Assembly (NCBI RefSeq): GCF_964204865.1
Contig: NC_135258.1
Coordinates: forward strand, 16,297,001 to 16,361,000
Origin: Styela clava
Lineage: Eukaryota; Chordata; Ascidiacea; Stolidobranchia; Styelidae
Direction of reading: 5' to 3'
DNA: 64,000 bases
Shown: in pieces, positions 61,838-64,000 of the stretch
How the letters are laid out: each line of letters opens with the position of its first letter
Numbering within the stretch: position 1 is the stretch's first letter
The notes under the pieces: generated by a model
Seen by the model: only the letters and a program-made list of their open reading frames with translations
What the model was told of the DNA's origin: nothing
Database searches by the model: none
Made by a program: the position numbers and the translations under genes

Positions 61838-63475
61838 AGATGGTGAGTTAACAAGCTTTGCTGTTTGGGTTTATATAAAATTTGTTACGAAATACGCTAT
61901 CGCTAGAAATATTTTCCCAGCAAAAATGTTTCCGTGCCAAAGTCAACAACCCGAGGTATATATGCATCTAGATAATCCATGAGTGGCTTAACTATCATCG
62001 TTATTTGCAGTATCGACTAAACTAAACTATTCGACCAAGATCTGATTGATAAAAAGCATAGAGTTCTATTTCTGCCTTTAGGTTAGACCGCGGGCTTTAG
62101 CTCAGATCTGAAATCTCTTCTATTTAATAGATTTCGTTAATAAAATTCATATATATATATGGGTACCATTCGCTATCTTTTAATTCTAGCTGAATAGTCA
62201 GAATTTGTTTCACTCAAAATACAATACTATGTTACAATGATAGTTTTCATGCATGTTTGGAAATGCCATGTTTATTTTTCCAGGATTAATTGCTATATGA
62301 AGTATTCCTCTACAACTGTGGGATCGGACCTTTTACAGTAGTCTACCTTCAGCTTCTCAAAATATTCTCTTCGTGGAGCACTGGAATGGGATCGCGGAAT
62401 CGCCTCTAGGCGCGCAATTTTTAATTTTGATGACGTCATCACACAGAACTTCAAAGTGATGAGACGAATTCCATAAAGCCCACAGAATATCTGAAATTAA
62501 TTAATCCAGTAGTTAAAGTCAAAGGCGATTTTTCACAACAACAATAACAACATCAAGATAGAGAATACCATGAAGTATAGGAGATGACTAATAACATCTA
62601 TTAAACAAAACGATCCATAGGTCCACTTCGAGTCGAATGAGCGTCGATGTTTAGTTGTATAGTCAGTGTAAGAATCTAGTCCATGTGTAGTTGAGCTGAC
62701 ATCTGCTCCAATTGATATCTTCTAGGTGGGTTAAAAAGTACCCGGTTAAATTGCAAGTTTTAAGTTCAAATTTCAAAACTGGACAATATATTTGCTTTCT
62801 GGAATTTTTATTTGGAAAATAAATCCAGTTCAGTCAGTATTTTATTTGATATAAGCTTTTGTTTCCCTAGGTCACAAAGACGATTGTGAAAAATAAATAG
62901 GAAAAGTTGATTTAAAAAAGATAATTAAAACAAGTTAGATAAAAAACATATATACCACAATAATATTAATAATTAAAAAAAAATAAGTGTGTAATTTCTA
63001 ATTTGTAGAGATGGGCCGAGATTCGGATCCACGTCATTTTTACCGAGTCCTCAGTCAATTTTGTATCAATTGACGCCTTCGTTATGTATTTTTAGCTCTA
63101 TAAATCTTTGTTGAAATATATTAAAAACGACGACAGATATCCCGAAAAAATGACGCAAGGTAAAAGCTATTTTTAGGAATGTTGACGTAATCATATATAT
63201 AGTCTATCCTCATTAGTGTACGTATATATGGAGAAGTACCGTATGAGTTGGTGCAGTGTGTTTGAGTTTTCGGTCCACGTAAAAATGAAACATTAGTAAG
63301 TAAGTAACGAGTGACATCACTCTACCAATTGCGGATCCGATATGGTAAGACTACAGCTAAAACTTATTGCAATTACGGGGACGAGTCGTAGTCGAAATCT
63401 TGTGTTTTTTTTTATTGACACAAGAGCATTCCGACGTATTCTGGGTTCAGACGGTCACGTAACGACGGCATTTGA
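61838..63475. other. No gene; one repeat relic
   Basis: The block at about 62310-62640 is related to 55470-55800 and carries TGACGTCA at 62431-62438. Otherwise AT-rich without supported exons. Confidence 0.4.
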
Positions 63476-64000
63476 ACATTTATATACCATACACATCAAA
63501 TACCAGATATAATTTGCTTACAAGAGACATGGTTGAATCCAAAAGACGAAATAGACATACCAGGATACCAAATTTATAGGAAAGACAGGCTCAGAAGAAG
63601 GGGAGGAGGATGCTTAATAGCAGTGAAAACTTCTTTATCATTCCAAAGAATACAGGTTACGACAACGCAAATTGAAATTCAGGCAATAAAAATTAATGGA
63701 TTTTATTTGTTCAATGTATACAACCCTGGAGTAAATATCACACAGGAGGTTTTGAATGAAATTCTTAATATACACAGACAAAAAGTAATCATATGTGGAG
63801 ATTTCAATGCCCAAAACACTATTTGGCATTGTTCACAGACAAATTCAAGAGGACAGGTTCTACAGTCATTCATTGAAAGCCATGAATTAGTTATTTTAAA
63901 TGATGAAATGCCTACAAGAGTGGGAAATGGGAATGAAAGCTCTGTCATTGATTTATGCATAACAACGAAAGACATTGCCCACTTATGCATGATGGAGATA
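63476..64000 (+). CDS. Non-LTR retrotransposon endonuclease domain (truncated by window end)
   Basis: After a stop at 63473-63475 the frame is open to the window edge (175 codons). It shows PDIICLQETW, where the Glu is the catalytic residue of AP-like endonucleases. GGGCLIAVKTSLSFQ, FYLFNVYNPG, and IICGDFNAQNTIWHC (the GDFN motif) follow, then VIDLCITT. This is the N-terminal endonuclease domain of a LINE-type polyprotein; its reverse transcriptase would follow beyond the window. The ORF starts close to the usual domain start without a Met, so the copy is probably 5'-truncated. Clade (CR1-, Jockey- or L2-like) cannot be fixed from this part. Confidence 0.88.

Noticed and set aside
63703..63990. 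95-codon minus-strand frame
   Set aside because: Shadow of the plus-strand retrotransposon endonuclease, which has clear catalytic motifs.
1..64000. CRISPR arrays, bacterial operons, ribosome binding sites
   Set aside because: The window is clearly eukaryotic (GT-AG introns, LINE and hAT elements). The only regular array has 178-bp monomers without unique spacers.

Overview
This looks like an AT-rich invertebrate nuclear genome segment, almost certainly from the club tunicate Styela clava. Three intact, intron-split genes encode styelin-type prepropeptides, the phenylalanine/lysine-rich antimicrobial peptides known from the haemocytes of that ascidian. Everything else is single-copy-looking AT-rich DNA packed with transposable elements, mostly hAT-like elements with short terminal inverted repeats (TIRs) and 8-bp target duplications.

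Layout. 1-14.7 kb holds no gene. It contains a hAT-like element (1094-2136), a local segmental duplication (about 2.96-5.56 and 5.6-9.1 kb) made partly of a TIR repeat family (family A here), a small hAT MITE (7311-7715) and a 2-kb hAT-like element (9101-11076). 14.75-17.02 kb is styelin gene 1 (+ strand, D/E type). 17-22 kb is repeats, a hAT-like element and a relic with two CCHC zinc knuckles (- strand). 22.26-23.68 kb is an unrecognised multi-exon gene (- strand) whose second coding exon is split by a 502-bp hAT MITE. 23.98-30.26 kb is a 6.3-kb foldback-like element: inverted ends, 10-bp flanking direct repeat, and arms built of 178-bp tandem monomers that reverse orientation near 28.5 kb. 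30.63-32.37 kb is a hAT-like element with a perfect 8-bp target duplication. 33.9-47.3 kb is a tandem segmental duplication in which each copy carries one styelin gene on the - strand: gene 2 (divergent, mosaic-looking) and gene 3 (C type). 47.3-50 kb is dispersed repeats. 50.7-52.8 kb is a plausible three-exon gene for a small membrane protein that I do not recognise. 53-62 kb holds palindromic repeats, a hAT transposase relic, an LTR element without coding capacity and another hAT-like element. The window ends inside the endonuclease domain of a non-LTR retrotransposon.

The three styelin genes share architecture: a non-coding first exon plus four coding exons with identical phases, identical signal peptides, an acidic propeptide, and a promoter with constant spacing (GTTTCCGTGC, 7 bp, CATAAAAG/CATATAAG, 20 bp, TTTCNNTTTC). 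Between genes 2 and 3 the signal peptide DNA is identical and the propeptide nearly so, while the mature peptide carries most of the amino-acid changes. This fits a host-defence family that diversifies its effector segment. Intron boundaries were read by eye; no transcript evidence was available.
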